Shown here: one piece after another, positions 43,940 to 53,536 of the stretch
How positions within the stretch are numbered: position 1 is the stretch's first letter
How the letters are laid out: each line of letters starts with the position of its first letter
NCBI RefSeq assembly: GCF_029240215.1
Contig: NZ_JARBTK010000001.1
Span: 620,001 to 684,000 of the forward strand
Length of the DNA stretch: 64,000 nucleotides
DNA from: Chryseobacterium sp.
GTDB taxonomy: Bacteria > Bacteroidota > Bacteroidia > Flavobacteriales > Weeksellaceae
Reading direction: 5' to 3'
Made by a program: the position numbers and the translations under genes
The notes under the pieces: model-generated
What the model was told of the DNA's origin: nothing
The model's database searches: none
Seen by the model: only the letters and a program-made list of their open reading frames with translations

Positions 43940-44710
43940 TTGAGTGTAAGAGCAAAAAAACATCTGGGTCAACACTTTTTGACGGATGAAAACATCGCAA
44001 AAAATATTGTAGAAGGCTTAAGTTACGAAAACTACAACAACGTCATGGAAGTGGGACCTGGAATGGGTGTGCTTACCAAATATCTTTTGGATAAAGAACA
44101 GACCATTTATCTGGCTGAAATTGATACAGAATCTATAGATTATCTTAAAAAAAATTATGCTAAAGCTACAGAAGAAACCTTCGTAGGAGATTTCCTGAAG
44201 CAGGATTTTAACTTTATCAATAATGAGCAAATTGCCATAATCGGTAATTTTCCATATAATATTTCGTCACAGATTTTATTTAAAATCATTGACTATTATC
44301 AAATTGTTCCTGAGATGGTAGGAATGTTCCAAAAGGAAGTTGCCGAAAGAACTGCTGCTGTTCCGAGAACTAAAGATTACGGAATTTTGTCTGTTTTGGT
44401 ACAGGCATATTATGATGTGACTTATCTTTTTACAGTTCATGAAAATGTATTCAATCCGCCACCGAAAGTAAAATCTGGTGTTATCAGACTGACGAGAAAT
44501 CCGAAAAAAGGTTTGGTTGGAAATGAAATTCTTTTTAAGCAAATCGTAAAAGCAGGTTTCGGACAAAGAAGAAAAAAATTATCCAACTCATGGAAAGTTC
44601 TGAATATTCCTGAAGCCTTAAAAACTCACGAATTTATGGATAAAAGAGCTGAAGAATTAAGTGTAGAAGATTTTATTCACTTCACTCAACTTTGGAAAGA
44701 AAATCAATAA
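43940..44710 (+). CDS. rsmA: 16S rRNA dimethyladenosine transferase RsmA (KsgA)
   Basis: A 256-residue SAM-dependent methyltransferase. KKHLGQHFLTDENIAKNIV opens the family pattern, EVGPGMGVLT is the SAM loop, and GNFPYNISSQILFKI carries the catalytic NxPY motif with Phe in the second place instead of Leu. It dimethylates two adjacent adenines near the 3' end of 16S rRNA. The frame opens with TTG; the family similarity starts at once and no ATG lies nearby, so TTG is the likely start. It ends at a stem-loop shared with the converging gene. Confidence 0.92.
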   Translation: MSVRAKKHLGQHFLTDENIAKNIVEGLSYENYNNVMEVGPGMGVLTKYLLDKEQTIYLAEIDTESIDYLKKNYAKATEETFVGDFLKQDFNFINNEQIAIIGNFPYNISSQILFKIIDYYQIVPEMVGMFQKEVAERTAAVPRTKDYGILSVLVQAYYDVTYLFTVHENVFNPPPKVKSGVIRLTRNPKKGLVGNEILFKQIVKAGFGQRRKKLSNSWKVLNIPEALKTHEFMDKRAEELSVEDFIHFTQLWKENQ

Positions 44711-44746
44711 ACAGCAATTCATTTAATGATTTTAGCATAACATAAC

Positions 44747-44778
44747 AAAATAGCCTTTCAGATTTGAAAGGCTATTTT
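44747..44778. terminator. Bidirectional terminator of rsmA and the first anchor-L gene
   Basis: A perfect 14-bp stem, AAAATAGCCTTTCA with TGAAAGGCTATTTT, around a GATT loop between converging genes, with T and A tracts for both directions. Confidence 0.9.
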
Positions 44779-44798
44779 TATTGATATCTGTTTTAAGA

Positions 44799-47156
44799 TT
44801 ATTCTCTGTTTTTCAACATGATCCATCCAGACCTGTTCATTTGTACTTTAGACTTCTTGTACTCGAAGTTGAATTTGTACCAATATGTTGCTGTTGGTAG
44901 TCTTTTTCCTGATACAGTTCCATCCCAGATTGGTCTTTCTTTTGAGAATCTGAAAATCTCAACACCATATCTGTCATAGATTGATCCTGTGAAATTATTG
45001 AAGTCTTTCAGGTTAGTAAGATCCAATACATCATTCACACCATCCTGATTTGGAGTAATAACATTGTTAATTGCCAATGTAAAGAATTCAACTGCCCCCA
45101 CACAACTTGTCCCTTTTATTCTCACCTGAACGTTGTATGTCGTATTATCCGTAAGATTGGTAAATACATTAGAATCTTGCCAATTGATCCCATCAACAGA
45201 ATACTCTAACGTTCCGTAAATATTATTTATGGAAGGATTGGTAGCAATCGCTGTCAACGTATTGTTTTCGTAACTAAGATTGGTAAAGAACGGTGATGAT
45301 GCACCATGTACTTTAACCGTGAAAAGTTTCTGACAAATACCATTATTAATTGTTACGGTATAAATTCCTAACTGAGTTGCTACAATGGTCTGAGTTTCTG
45401 CACCCGTATTCCAAACATAAGAATAATTGGTTCCCGCTCCTGCATCTAAAACGATTGTATCACCAATACACATTTCTACATCCAATAAAGGTGAAGTGAT
45501 TTCCGGTACAACCTCAACAGTAATTTTTGCAGGTAAAAGAGATTGACATCCTTTTGCTCCGATTGCATAAACAGTAAATGTTGTGGTCTGATAAACAGGA
45601 ATAGTTTGGGTATTGCCATTTCCTGTAAAATTATCCCACAAATAAGTTACACCACCGGTAGCGGTAAGCGTCACAGATTCACCAGGGCATACTCTGATTC
45701 TTGAAGAGGTAAGTCCTGCAATTGGGGTAACTTCTCTAATTAGCGTTAACTTAATAGTCTTACTACAGAAACCTCCGTCTGAAACTACCACATATAAAAT
45801 CTGTCCGTCTGTTCCATTATAATTGGCTGGATTTTGAATAAAATTAGCATTTTGAGCTATTGCATCTGCCTGATTTACATAAAACCTGAAAACAGCATTT
45901 GGTGTTGGACTTATTAATGGTTTTGCATTATTTAAATCAAATGTTGTAATATCCGGCGTACTACACAGTCGGAATGACGCATCCTGAGCTAAAGGTGTAG
46001 TTCCACCGTTAATTTTGATTGTAGCTGTTCCCGGACAAGGATTTCCCGGAACGGTTACTTCAATCATATAATTTCCAGGTTGTACAGCTGTAACAACATT
46101 CGTTGTTGCTCCCGGAATAGGAGTTCCATTCAAAAACCACTGATATAATAAGTTAGGATCACTTACAGATGCAGTAATCACTTGCGGTACATTATCACAA
46201 ACATTAATTTCTTCAGGTAACTGAGCTCCTGAAGGATCTAATAACTCTACACCGATATTGAAAGAACCTCCTTCTAAAAACACAGCAGTATCATAAGATG
46301 AATCTGCACCAAAAGGTCCAAAATCAGCTACAACCATTTTAAAATGATAAGACTGACCCGGAACTACAGTAGCTGTTGCAGTTAAAGGAACTGTTCTACC
46401 ATAAAAATTCGTTTCAATGTTTGCTGTGTTATAACCACCAAAATATTGCGGATTTACAGCAGCACAAGTTGTACCTATTTGAGGCCGAATATTCGTAACA
46501 CTTACAGGACCGGCACCTGCCGGTAAAACAGCCATATTTACATAAGGTCCACCAGTAGAAGGTCTTAGAAGCAATGCAAATGCATCCGCATAACTACAAG
46601 GAAAAGTCCCAGTATATTCTTCTGAAGCCAACAAATAATTGAATTTAATTTGAGAAGTTGTCGGTGTAAAATCAAATTCCAATATTGCAGAATTAGTAAG
46701 TACACCCGAAGCTCCAATTGCAGTTGCCAAGTCAGGATCAGTTCCTCCTGTATTATTATCACTTAAATTTCCTTCTAAGGTATTTCCCGCTTTTCTGGCA
46801 AAACCTGTAGACAGTACAATTCCATCCTTGAAGGGAAAATTCGTTGTTCCCTGATGAAAATATCCCCAAGCTCTGTCTGCAAATGTCACAGCCTGATTAG
46901 GAGTAACAGTAACATTAGAAACTGTAGGAGTAACACAAGTATTTGTACCAGATGAAATCAGAACATCTTTCACCAATTGTAAAGGCGAATAAGATGATGC
47001 AGGATAAGTAGGCACATTAACATCTATGAAAACGCCTGCTTTTTTTGACAATTCAGAAAAGGTTTCTTTAGCAGGTTTTCTAGATTGGGTAGCTTGTGAA
47101 AAAAGAAAATTTGAATTTAATAAGAATAATGAAAACAACAGTATATATCTCTTCAT
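44799..47156 (-). CDS. Large surface protein: choice-of-anchor L domain plus T9SS type B sorting domain (paralogue 1)
   Basis: A 785-residue protein with a signal peptide (MKRYILLFSLFLLNSNFLFSQ), a choice-of-anchor L domain (about residues 55-300, with AWGYFHQGTTNFPFKDGIVL and FDFTPTTSQIKFNYLLASEE), then immunoglobulin-like and PKD-like units (CPGESVTLTATGGVTYLWDN), and a gliding-motility-type C-terminal domain (NNVITPNQDGVNDVLDLTN to GWIMLKNRE) that marks T9SS type B cargo. It is expected at the cell surface or released. Two paralogues follow in tandem at higher coordinates. Each has its own promoter box and terminator. Confidence 0.85.
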   Translation of the reverse strand: MKRYILLFSLFLLNSNFLFSQATQSRKPAKETFSELSKKAGVFIDVNVPTYPASSYSPLQLVKDVLISSGTNTCVTPTVSNVTVTPNQAVTFADRAWGYFHQGTTNFPFKDGIVLSTGFARKAGNTLEGNLSDNNTGGTDPDLATAIGASGVLTNSAILEFDFTPTTSQIKFNYLLASEEYTGTFPCSYADAFALLLRPSTGGPYVNMAVLPAGAGPVSVTNIRPQIGTTCAAVNPQYFGGYNTANIETNFYGRTVPLTATATVVPGQSYHFKMVVADFGPFGADSSYDTAVFLEGGSFNIGVELLDPSGAQLPEEINVCDNVPQVITASVSDPNLLYQWFLNGTPIPGATTNVVTAVQPGNYMIEVTVPGNPCPGTATIKINGGTTPLAQDASFRLCSTPDITTFDLNNAKPLISPTPNAVFRFYVNQADAIAQNANFIQNPANYNGTDGQILYVVVSDGGFCSKTIKLTLIREVTPIAGLTSSRIRVCPGESVTLTATGGVTYLWDNFTGNGNTQTIPVYQTTTFTVYAIGAKGCQSLLPAKITVEVVPEITSPLLDVEMCIGDTIVLDAGAGTNYSYVWNTGAETQTIVATQLGIYTVTINNGICQKLFTVKVHGASSPFFTNLSYENNTLTAIATNPSINNIYGTLEYSVDGINWQDSNVFTNLTDNTTYNVQVRIKGTSCVGAVEFFTLAINNVITPNQDGVNDVLDLTNLKDFNNFTGSIYDRYGVEIFRFSKERPIWDGTVSGKRLPTATYWYKFNFEYKKSKVQMNRSGWIMLKNRE

Positions 47157-47173
47157 AATAATTTTTGTTTCAA

Positions 47174-47181
47174 CAAATTTA
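47174..47181 (-). promoter_or_regulatory. -7 box of anchor-L paralogue 1
   Basis: TAAATTTG on the minus strand matches TAnnTTTG, 17 bases before the ATG. Confidence 0.45.
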
Positions 47182-47229
47182 GTTTTTTTTTACATAAATG
47201 CCATTAATAACTCATATTTTTAACATAAA

Positions 47230-47253
47230 AAAGTCTTCCAAGCGGAAGACTTT
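47230..47253 (-). terminator. Terminator of anchor-L paralogue 2
   Basis: AAAGTCTTCC pairs with GGAAGACTTT around an AAGC loop; a T run follows on the minus strand. Confidence 0.8.
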
Positions 47254-47262
47254 AAATTTTAT

Positions 47263-50200
47263 TTAATTTCTATTTTTAAGTAAAATCCATCCCGATTTTA
47301 ATTCGAGTTTTTTACTTGCAGGATTTTCCCATTGAACTCTATACCAATATGTTGCGGTTGGCAAGTTTATTCCTTTTAGTGAACCATCCCATCTCACATT
47401 AGATTTATCGGCTTTAAATAATTCCGCTCCGTATCTGTCAAAAATTGATGCCGCAAAACTTTTGTAATTACTGATTCCGCTAAAGTCTATATAGTCGTTC
47501 ACACCATCACTATTCGGAGTAATTGCATTACTTATAACAAATGTAAAATACTGCAATGAATTACCACATTTCGCATCTTTTACTTTTACAAAAATAGTAT
47601 AATTGGTATTGTTTAAAACATTATAAAATATGTTAGATGGCTGCCAAGTAATACCTCCATCAATTGAGTATTCTAAAACTCCGCCCGTAGGATTTGTTGC
47701 CGAAATTGTAAGTACATTATTTTCAAACACGACATTCGTAAACTGAGGAAGATCAGGATTAATCAACTGTGCAGTAAATAATTTTGAACAAGTTCCGTTA
47801 CTGATTGTTACAGAATATGATCCCGGAACATTGGTTGAGATCGTCTGCGTAGTCGCACCGGTACTCCACAAATAAGTATAATTTGGTCCTGCTCCCGCAT
47901 CTAAGATTCCATTATCACCGGCACAGGCATATACATCTTGTAATGTAGAAACAATTGCAGGAACAACTTCTATGGTTATAGTTGCAGGAGTATTAGATAC
48001 ACAACCATTTCCTCCTAATGCAAATACTGAATAAGTTGTAGTAACAGAAGGAGTAACAACCTGAGTGTTACCATTTCCTGTAAGACCTACCCAATTATAT
48101 GTAAACCCTCCACTTGCAGTCAATGTTACAGATTCACCTGCACATATTTTACTTTTTGAAGCAGCAACAATAGCGGTTGGTGGTCCTACAACAATTGTAA
48201 TAGTGGCAGGATTAGCAGAGATACAACCATTTGTTCCTACTGCGAAAACAGTATAAGTTGTATTTGTAGTTGGAGAAACTGTTTGTGTTGGTCCATTTCC
48301 CGTAAGACCATTACCCCAATTATACGTTGCACCCCCTGAAGCCGTCAAAGTAACAGATTCTCCGGGACAGATTTGCTGGAATGTAGATGTTAAATTTGCT
48401 ACCGGCAAAACTTTATCCTGAATAACTGTTACAGTTGCTGTAAATGTACAAGTTAAATTTGCTGGTTGTGTTACATTAGTAACCGTTAAAGTATATGTTC
48501 CTGCTGCGTTAACGACAGGGCTTAAAGTATTTCCTCCTGAAACAATATTTCCTCCTGTAGTCGTCCATGAAATTGTAGAACCTGCCGGTATTACCGATGC
48601 TGAAGCATTTAAAGTTACCTGAGCCGTTGTACAGGTAATAGTTTGAGGAGCAGCAATCGTTAATGTTGTAGCTGCTGTGGTTAATAACTGAAGTGTTACA
48701 ACATACTTACATCCACCGTTGCTGACCAAAACATAAATCGTTTGATTTCCTGGACTTTGAAATGTAGTAGGTGTTGTAATGTTGCTTGTATTTCCTGCAT
48801 TTGCATCTGCCTGATTGACATAATATGTAAATGTAATACCCGACGTAGCTGTGGTTATCTGGCTTTGAGCCGATGTAAGATCATAAGTAATATTTCCCTG
48901 TTGGTAACATTTTAAAAGACTTGCATTTTGAGCGGTAAAAGGTTGCGAAACCTGAATCGTAATAGTTGCCGGAGAAGTTGATACACATCCGTTTGCTCCA
49001 ACTGCCGTTACAGAATATGTTGTAGTTATGGCTGGAGTTACAGTTTGAGTTGCTCCATTACCTGTGAGAGCTGTCCAATTATAAGTTGTACCTCCTGTTG
49101 CCGTTAAAGTGACAGATTCTCCTGCACAAATGATTAGTTTATTAGCTGCAAGTCCTGTTGCTGGTGGTGCGCTGTCTCCCACTACAGTTACATTGGCTGT
49201 TCCTGTACAGGTAACATTTCCTGCGAAAGTATTCGAAATCGTCAGTGTATATGTTCCAGCCGCATTGACGATAGGATTTAAAGTTGTGCCACCTGATACA
49301 ATATTTCCTCCCGTGGTTGTCCATGCAAATGTAGAACCTGTAGGATAAACTGAGGCTGAAGCATTTAATGTAACCTGAGTATTTGTACATGTTAATGTAG
49401 CAGGTGTTGCTATTGTTGGTGTGATTTCTGCCGCTTTCACTAATTGTAACTGTGCAACTTTGGAACAGAATCCGCTTTTTACTAAAACATAAATTGTCTG
49501 ATTTCCTGCACTTGAAAAAGTAGTAGGAGCAGCAATTGTACTTGTATTTCCTGCATTGGCATCTGCCTGATTTAAATAATATGAGAATGTAGCGCCTGGT
49601 GTTGTACTTATTGAAGCCTGAGCTGATGTTAAGTTAAAAGTTGCATTTCCGGCAGTATAACAACTTGTCAATGTAGCATTTTGTACTATTGGTGATGTTC
49701 CGCCAACAATCGTTATGGTGGCTTTACCCGGACAAGAATTTCCCGGAATCGTCACTTCTACAGAATAAACACCCGGTTGCGTTGCTGTGTAAGAAGCATT
49801 TGTTTCTCCTGGTATCGGGTTGGTTCCTAAAAACCACTGATAGGTTGCATTTGGAATCTGAGTTGATGCTGTAAAAGTCTGAGGTTCATTATCACAAACA
49901 TTGATTGATGCCGGAAGCTGAACTCCTGTTGGTCCCAAAATCTGAACACCTATATCAAAAGAACCAGCTTCTAAGAAAACACCAGAGTCGAAAGCCGCAT
50001 CCTGATAATCTGCTAAAACCATTTTAAAGTGATAAGTCTCACCAGGAATAACTGTCGCTTTAGCAGTAAGGGGAACTGTTCTTCCACTAAAATTTGTTTC
50101 TATTGCTGTTGTATTATATCCTGCAAAATAGGCTGCATTAGATGCTCCACAAGCTAATGGTGATCCGTCAAATTCATTAGCCGGATGAATATTGGTAACA

Positions 50201-50865
50201 CTCACAGGTGTACCATTTGGTAAAACTGCTAAATTAGTATAAGTAGGATCAGTCGATTTTTTCAACAATAGAGCAAAACCATCACCGATGGTACAAGGGT
50301 AGTTGTTTTCATACTCTTCAGAAGCGAATAAATATCTAAACGTAACTTCGGTGGAACTAGGAACAAAGTCAAACTCAATATATGTAGCATCTTTTAAATT
50401 TCCGTTTGAAATTCCTAAAGCCGTTGCCAAATCAATATCTCCCTGTACAGGAACACCATCACTTAGCTCACCTGCCTGAAAAACATTCCCGGCTTTTCTT
50501 GCATGTCCGGTAGTTAATATAATACCTTTATCAAAAGGAAAGTTGGTTGTACCTTTATTAAAAAACCCCCACGTTCTTGCCTGATTGCTTACTGCTAAAT
50601 TTGGTGATACAACAACATTCGTTACATTAGCTGTGGAACACGTAGATCCGCCGGCAATAAGAACATCTTTCACCAACTGCGTAATGCTGTAAGAAGATTC
50701 GGGATAATTAGTTGTATTTACATCTATAAAAGCGCCCGCTTTCATTGTTTGAGAAGAAGCTTTCTGCATACTTTTACCTCTTTCCCTAGTCTGAGAAAAT
50801 GTAAAATTTCCAATAAGAACTAAAAACAGAGCCAAAAATAAACTTCCTGCACTTTTATTTAACAT
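47263..50865 (-). CDS. Large surface protein: choice-of-anchor L domain plus T9SS type B sorting domain (paralogue 2, expanded)
   Basis: A 1200-residue protein with a signal peptide (ending near TFSQ), a choice-of-anchor L domain (about residues 60-305), an expanded middle, and a T9SS type B tail (SNAITPNSDGVNDYIDFSG to GWILLKNRN). The middle holds a 252-residue unit present twice in tandem, then another copy of the CxGESVTLTASGG module. Each unit has a Cys-poor PKD-like part (TLNASASV, TTGGNIVSGG) and an adhesin-like part. Repeated Ig/PKD modules usually act as stalks or binding surfaces. It is the longest of the three tandem paralogues and has its own promoter box and terminator. Confidence 0.85.
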   Translation of the reverse strand: MLNKSAGSLFLALFLVLIGNFTFSQTRERGKSMQKASSQTMKAGAFIDVNTTNYPESSYSITQLVKDVLIAGGSTCSTANVTNVVVSPNLAVSNQARTWGFFNKGTTNFPFDKGIILTTGHARKAGNVFQAGELSDGVPVQGDIDLATALGISNGNLKDATYIEFDFVPSSTEVTFRYLFASEEYENNYPCTIGDGFALLLKKSTDPTYTNLAVLPNGTPVSVTNIHPANEFDGSPLACGASNAAYFAGYNTTAIETNFSGRTVPLTAKATVIPGETYHFKMVLADYQDAAFDSGVFLEAGSFDIGVQILGPTGVQLPASINVCDNEPQTFTASTQIPNATYQWFLGTNPIPGETNASYTATQPGVYSVEVTIPGNSCPGKATITIVGGTSPIVQNATLTSCYTAGNATFNLTSAQASISTTPGATFSYYLNQADANAGNTSTIAAPTTFSSAGNQTIYVLVKSGFCSKVAQLQLVKAAEITPTIATPATLTCTNTQVTLNASASVYPTGSTFAWTTTGGNIVSGGTTLNPIVNAAGTYTLTISNTFAGNVTCTGTANVTVVGDSAPPATGLAANKLIICAGESVTLTATGGTTYNWTALTGNGATQTVTPAITTTYSVTAVGANGCVSTSPATITIQVSQPFTAQNASLLKCYQQGNITYDLTSAQSQITTATSGITFTYYVNQADANAGNTSNITTPTTFQSPGNQTIYVLVSNGGCKYVVTLQLLTTAATTLTIAAPQTITCTTAQVTLNASASVIPAGSTISWTTTGGNIVSGGNTLSPVVNAAGTYTLTVTNVTQPANLTCTFTATVTVIQDKVLPVANLTSTFQQICPGESVTLTASGGATYNWGNGLTGNGPTQTVSPTTNTTYTVFAVGTNGCISANPATITIVVGPPTAIVAASKSKICAGESVTLTASGGFTYNWVGLTGNGNTQVVTPSVTTTYSVFALGGNGCVSNTPATITIEVVPAIVSTLQDVYACAGDNGILDAGAGPNYTYLWSTGATTQTISTNVPGSYSVTISNGTCSKLFTAQLINPDLPQFTNVVFENNVLTISATNPTGGVLEYSIDGGITWQPSNIFYNVLNNTNYTIFVKVKDAKCGNSLQYFTFVISNAITPNSDGVNDYIDFSGISNYKSFAASIFDRYGAELFKADKSNVRWDGSLKGINLPTATYWYRVQWENPASKKLELKSGWILLKNRN
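48174..49685 (-). repeat. In-frame tandem duplication of 756 bp inside anchor-L paralogue 2
   Basis: The segment TGAAGCATTT recurs 756 bases apart (48601 and 49357), and the translations match over about 252 residues: QNA(T/S)L, ASASV-P-GST, TTGGNIVSGG, NAAGTYTLT, and CxGESVTLTAxGG occur in the same order in both copies. The copies have diverged, so the duplication is not recent. Ends are approximate. Confidence 0.7.
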
Positions 50866-50881
50866 TTTGTATTATTTTTAA

Positions 50882-50889
50882 CAAAAATA
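50882..50889 (-). promoter_or_regulatory. -7 box of anchor-L paralogue 2
   Basis: TATTTTTG on the minus strand matches TAnnTTTG, 16 bases before the ATG. A second TATTTTTG at 50916-50923 with TTTG 18 bases before it is an alternative. Confidence 0.45.
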
Positions 50890-50992
50890 CTATTTTTTTT
50901 GATTTAAATTTAATTCAAAAATATTTATATTATTATTAACACAAATTGAGGAGTGGTAAATAAGCAATTTCATTATTCAAATACTGAAAACA

Positions 50993-51021
50993 AAAAAGAC
51001 CGATAGCTTATCGGTCTTTTT
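50993..51021 (-). terminator. Terminator of anchor-L paralogue 3
   Basis: AAAAAGACCGATA pairs with TATCGGTCTTTTT around a GCT loop, a perfect 13-bp stem. Confidence 0.85.
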
Positions 51022-51038
51022 CAATATGTAATAAAAAT

Positions 51039-53405
51039 TTATTCAAAATTCTTAAGTAAAATCCATCCAGTTTTTACTGTGAGTTTTTTAGTCGCTGGAT
51101 CTTCAAATGTTACCTGATACCAATACGATGATGTCGGTAATTTTTTACCCTGGAAGAACCCGTCCCAGAAAGGTCTTGTTTTTTCAGCTTTAAATACTGC
51201 TTTACCATATCGGTCTGAAATTACTGCCTGGAAATCTTTAAGATCGCTGATTCCTCTGAAATCAATCATATCATTCACGTTATCACCATTTGGAGTAATT
51301 ACGTTCTTCATAACAAATGTGAAATATTCTAAGAAACCAATACAACTTGTATTTTTTACTTTAACTCTGATAGAAATCAGTGTATTATTGGGAACATTTG
51401 TGAATACGTTTGAAGATTGCCATGTAACACCATTATCATTGGAGTATTCTAATTGTCCGTTACTCGGATTGCTTGCTGTCACCACCATCGTTCCTGATTC
51501 ATTATAATCTACTTTTATGATTTGAGGAATAATTGCCTGAAAAACCTGAGTAGTATAAACTTTAGAGCAAACACCATTACTAATAGTTACAGAATATATT
51601 CCTGGTAATTCTGCAGCAACTGTTTGTGCAGTTTCACCGTTATTCCATTGGTAAGAATAATTAGGACCTGCTCCTGCATCCAGAGTAATTCTGTCACCAA
51701 CGCAAATGAATCCTCCTGTAAGATTGGAAGTAATCGCCGGAACCACTTCTACAGTAACTGAAGCTGGCTGTAAAGATTTACATCCCTGAGCACCAATAGC
51801 ATACACTGTGTACGTTGTAGTCTGTGTCGGAGAAACCGTACGTACTGCACCTGTCCCGGAAAAACCTTCCCATTCGTAGGTTACACCACCAGAAGCTGTT
51901 AAAGTAACTGATTCTCCTACACAAATTTTTAACTTCGTAGAAGTGACAGCAGCTGTCGGTGTTTCTTCTTTTCTTAAAGTTAACGTAGCTACTTTAGAAC
52001 AGAAAGCTCCGTTTGAAACATTTACATAAATAACCTGTCCATCATTTCCGTTAAATGCAGTGGTACTGGTTATATTGCTGTTATTTCCCGCTACGGCATC
52101 TGCCTGAGCTAAATAAAATTTGAAAACCGCTCCGGTTGTTGTACTGATAAGTGGTTTGACAGAGTCTAAATTAAATGTAAAATTACTTGGCGTTGTACAA
52201 ATTTTTAAAGTTGCATTTTGCACAACCGGACTTGTACCACCTATTATCGTTACTTTTGCTTCTCCCGGACAATTTCCACCCGGTACTGTAACTTTTACCG
52301 TATATACACCTGGTGAAGTAGCAGTATAAGTAATATTAGTAGCTCCCGGAATAGCTACATTATCTTTAAACCATTGAAAGGTCATACCCGGAGTTGCAAC
52401 TACCTGAGCTTTCAGAATCTGTGGTGTATTATCACATATATTGAGGGTTTCCGGTAACGGATTTCCTGCACTATCAACAATACTAATTCCAATATCGAAA
52501 GACCCAGCCTCCAAGAAAACAGCAGAATCATGAGTTCCGTCATTATCATCAGCCATTACCATCTTAATATGGTAAGATTGTCCCGGTATTACAGTTGCAG
52601 AAGCTGTTAAAGGAACCGTTCTTCCAAAAAGGTTGGTTTGGTTATCAGGGGATGATGTCTCATAATATTGTGCATTAATTGGACCGCAAGAAAAACTTGC
52701 AGGTACAATATTTGTAGCAGTAACAAGTCCCGCACCTCCAGGTAAAATAGCAAGATTGGTATATGTACCTCCCGCTGTATTTGGTTTTAATAAAAGAGCA
52801 AAAGCATCTTCATAACCTGAACAAGGGAATCCACCATCATACTCTTCTGAAGCAAAAATATAATTAAACGTCATTTGTGAACTCGACGGTACAAAATCAA
52901 ACTCTAAAATTACAGCATCTTCCAAATCAAGCGTACTGCCAGCTAAAGCAGCTTCTAAATCTGCATCAGTACCTGTTGTAAGATCAACACCAAGTTGTCC
53001 TTCAGGAGTATTTCCTGCCAGACGTGCTGTACCTGTTGTCAGTACAATACCATCAGTGAAAGGGAAATTTGAAGTACCTTTATGAAAATAACCCCAAAAT
53101 CTCTCATTGTCAGTTACAGGCTGAACCGGTGAAATTGTAACATTAGAAATATTCGGTGTCCCACATGAGGATGAGCCTCCAACTAAAACATTTGTAACCA
53201 ATTGCGTCGGAGTATAAGTAGACCCAACATATGGAGTTACATTTACGTCTATCAAATCACCAGCCTTAGCTGACGACGATGGAATCGTATTTTTTGCTGA
53301 TTCCAATCTTTTTTGCTTTACTGTTTGCCCATAAGAAAAGGCGCTAGTGAGGAATAACAGAAAGAAAATTAACCTAAAGTAATTCTTTATTCGATATTTT
53401 AACAT
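51039..53405 (-). CDS. Large surface protein: choice-of-anchor L domain plus T9SS type B sorting domain (paralogue 3)
   Basis: A 788-residue protein laid out like paralogue 1: export signal (through about residue 27), anchor-L domain (about residues 60-310, with FWGYFHKGTSNFPFTDGIVL and MTFNYIFASEEYDGGFPC), PKD/Ig-like units (CVGESVTLTASGGVTYEWEG) and a T9SS type B tail (KNVITPNGDNVNDMIDFRG to GWILLKNFE). It matches paralogue 1 in length and domain order, so paralogue 2 probably grew by internal duplication. Function is unknown; adhesion or surface-layer roles are guesses from the modules. Confidence 0.85.
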   Translation of the reverse strand: MLKYRIKNYFRLIFFLLFLTSAFSYGQTVKQKRLESAKNTIPSSSAKAGDLIDVNVTPYVGSTYTPTQLVTNVLVGGSSSCGTPNISNVTISPVQPVTDNERFWGYFHKGTSNFPFTDGIVLTTGTARLAGNTPEGQLGVDLTTGTDADLEAALAGSTLDLEDAVILEFDFVPSSSQMTFNYIFASEEYDGGFPCSGYEDAFALLLKPNTAGGTYTNLAILPGGAGLVTATNIVPASFSCGPINAQYYETSSPDNQTNLFGRTVPLTASATVIPGQSYHIKMVMADDNDGTHDSAVFLEAGSFDIGISIVDSAGNPLPETLNICDNTPQILKAQVVATPGMTFQWFKDNVAIPGATNITYTATSPGVYTVKVTVPGGNCPGEAKVTIIGGTSPVVQNATLKICTTPSNFTFNLDSVKPLISTTTGAVFKFYLAQADAVAGNNSNITSTTAFNGNDGQVIYVNVSNGAFCSKVATLTLRKEETPTAAVTSTKLKICVGESVTLTASGGVTYEWEGFSGTGAVRTVSPTQTTTYTVYAIGAQGCKSLQPASVTVEVVPAITSNLTGGFICVGDRITLDAGAGPNYSYQWNNGETAQTVAAELPGIYSVTISNGVCSKVYTTQVFQAIIPQIIKVDYNESGTMVVTASNPSNGQLEYSNDNGVTWQSSNVFTNVPNNTLISIRVKVKNTSCIGFLEYFTFVMKNVITPNGDNVNDMIDFRGISDLKDFQAVISDRYGKAVFKAEKTRPFWDGFFQGKKLPTSSYWYQVTFEDPATKKLTVKTGWILLKNFE

Positions 53406-53421
53406 TTTATTATTGTTTGCT

Positions 53422-53429
53422 CAAAAATA
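53422..53429 (-). promoter_or_regulatory. -7 box of anchor-L paralogue 3
   Basis: TATTTTTG on the minus strand matches TAnnTTTG, 16 bases before the ATG, the same spacing as in paralogue 2. Confidence 0.45.
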
Positions 53430-53536
53430 ATAAAAATAAATCTAAAACATTAAGATTTAAAGTATCTATTTATAAATTGATAAGAAAATTTAATTATAAT
53501 TAAACATAAATAAATTAAATACGAAAATTGGATGTT

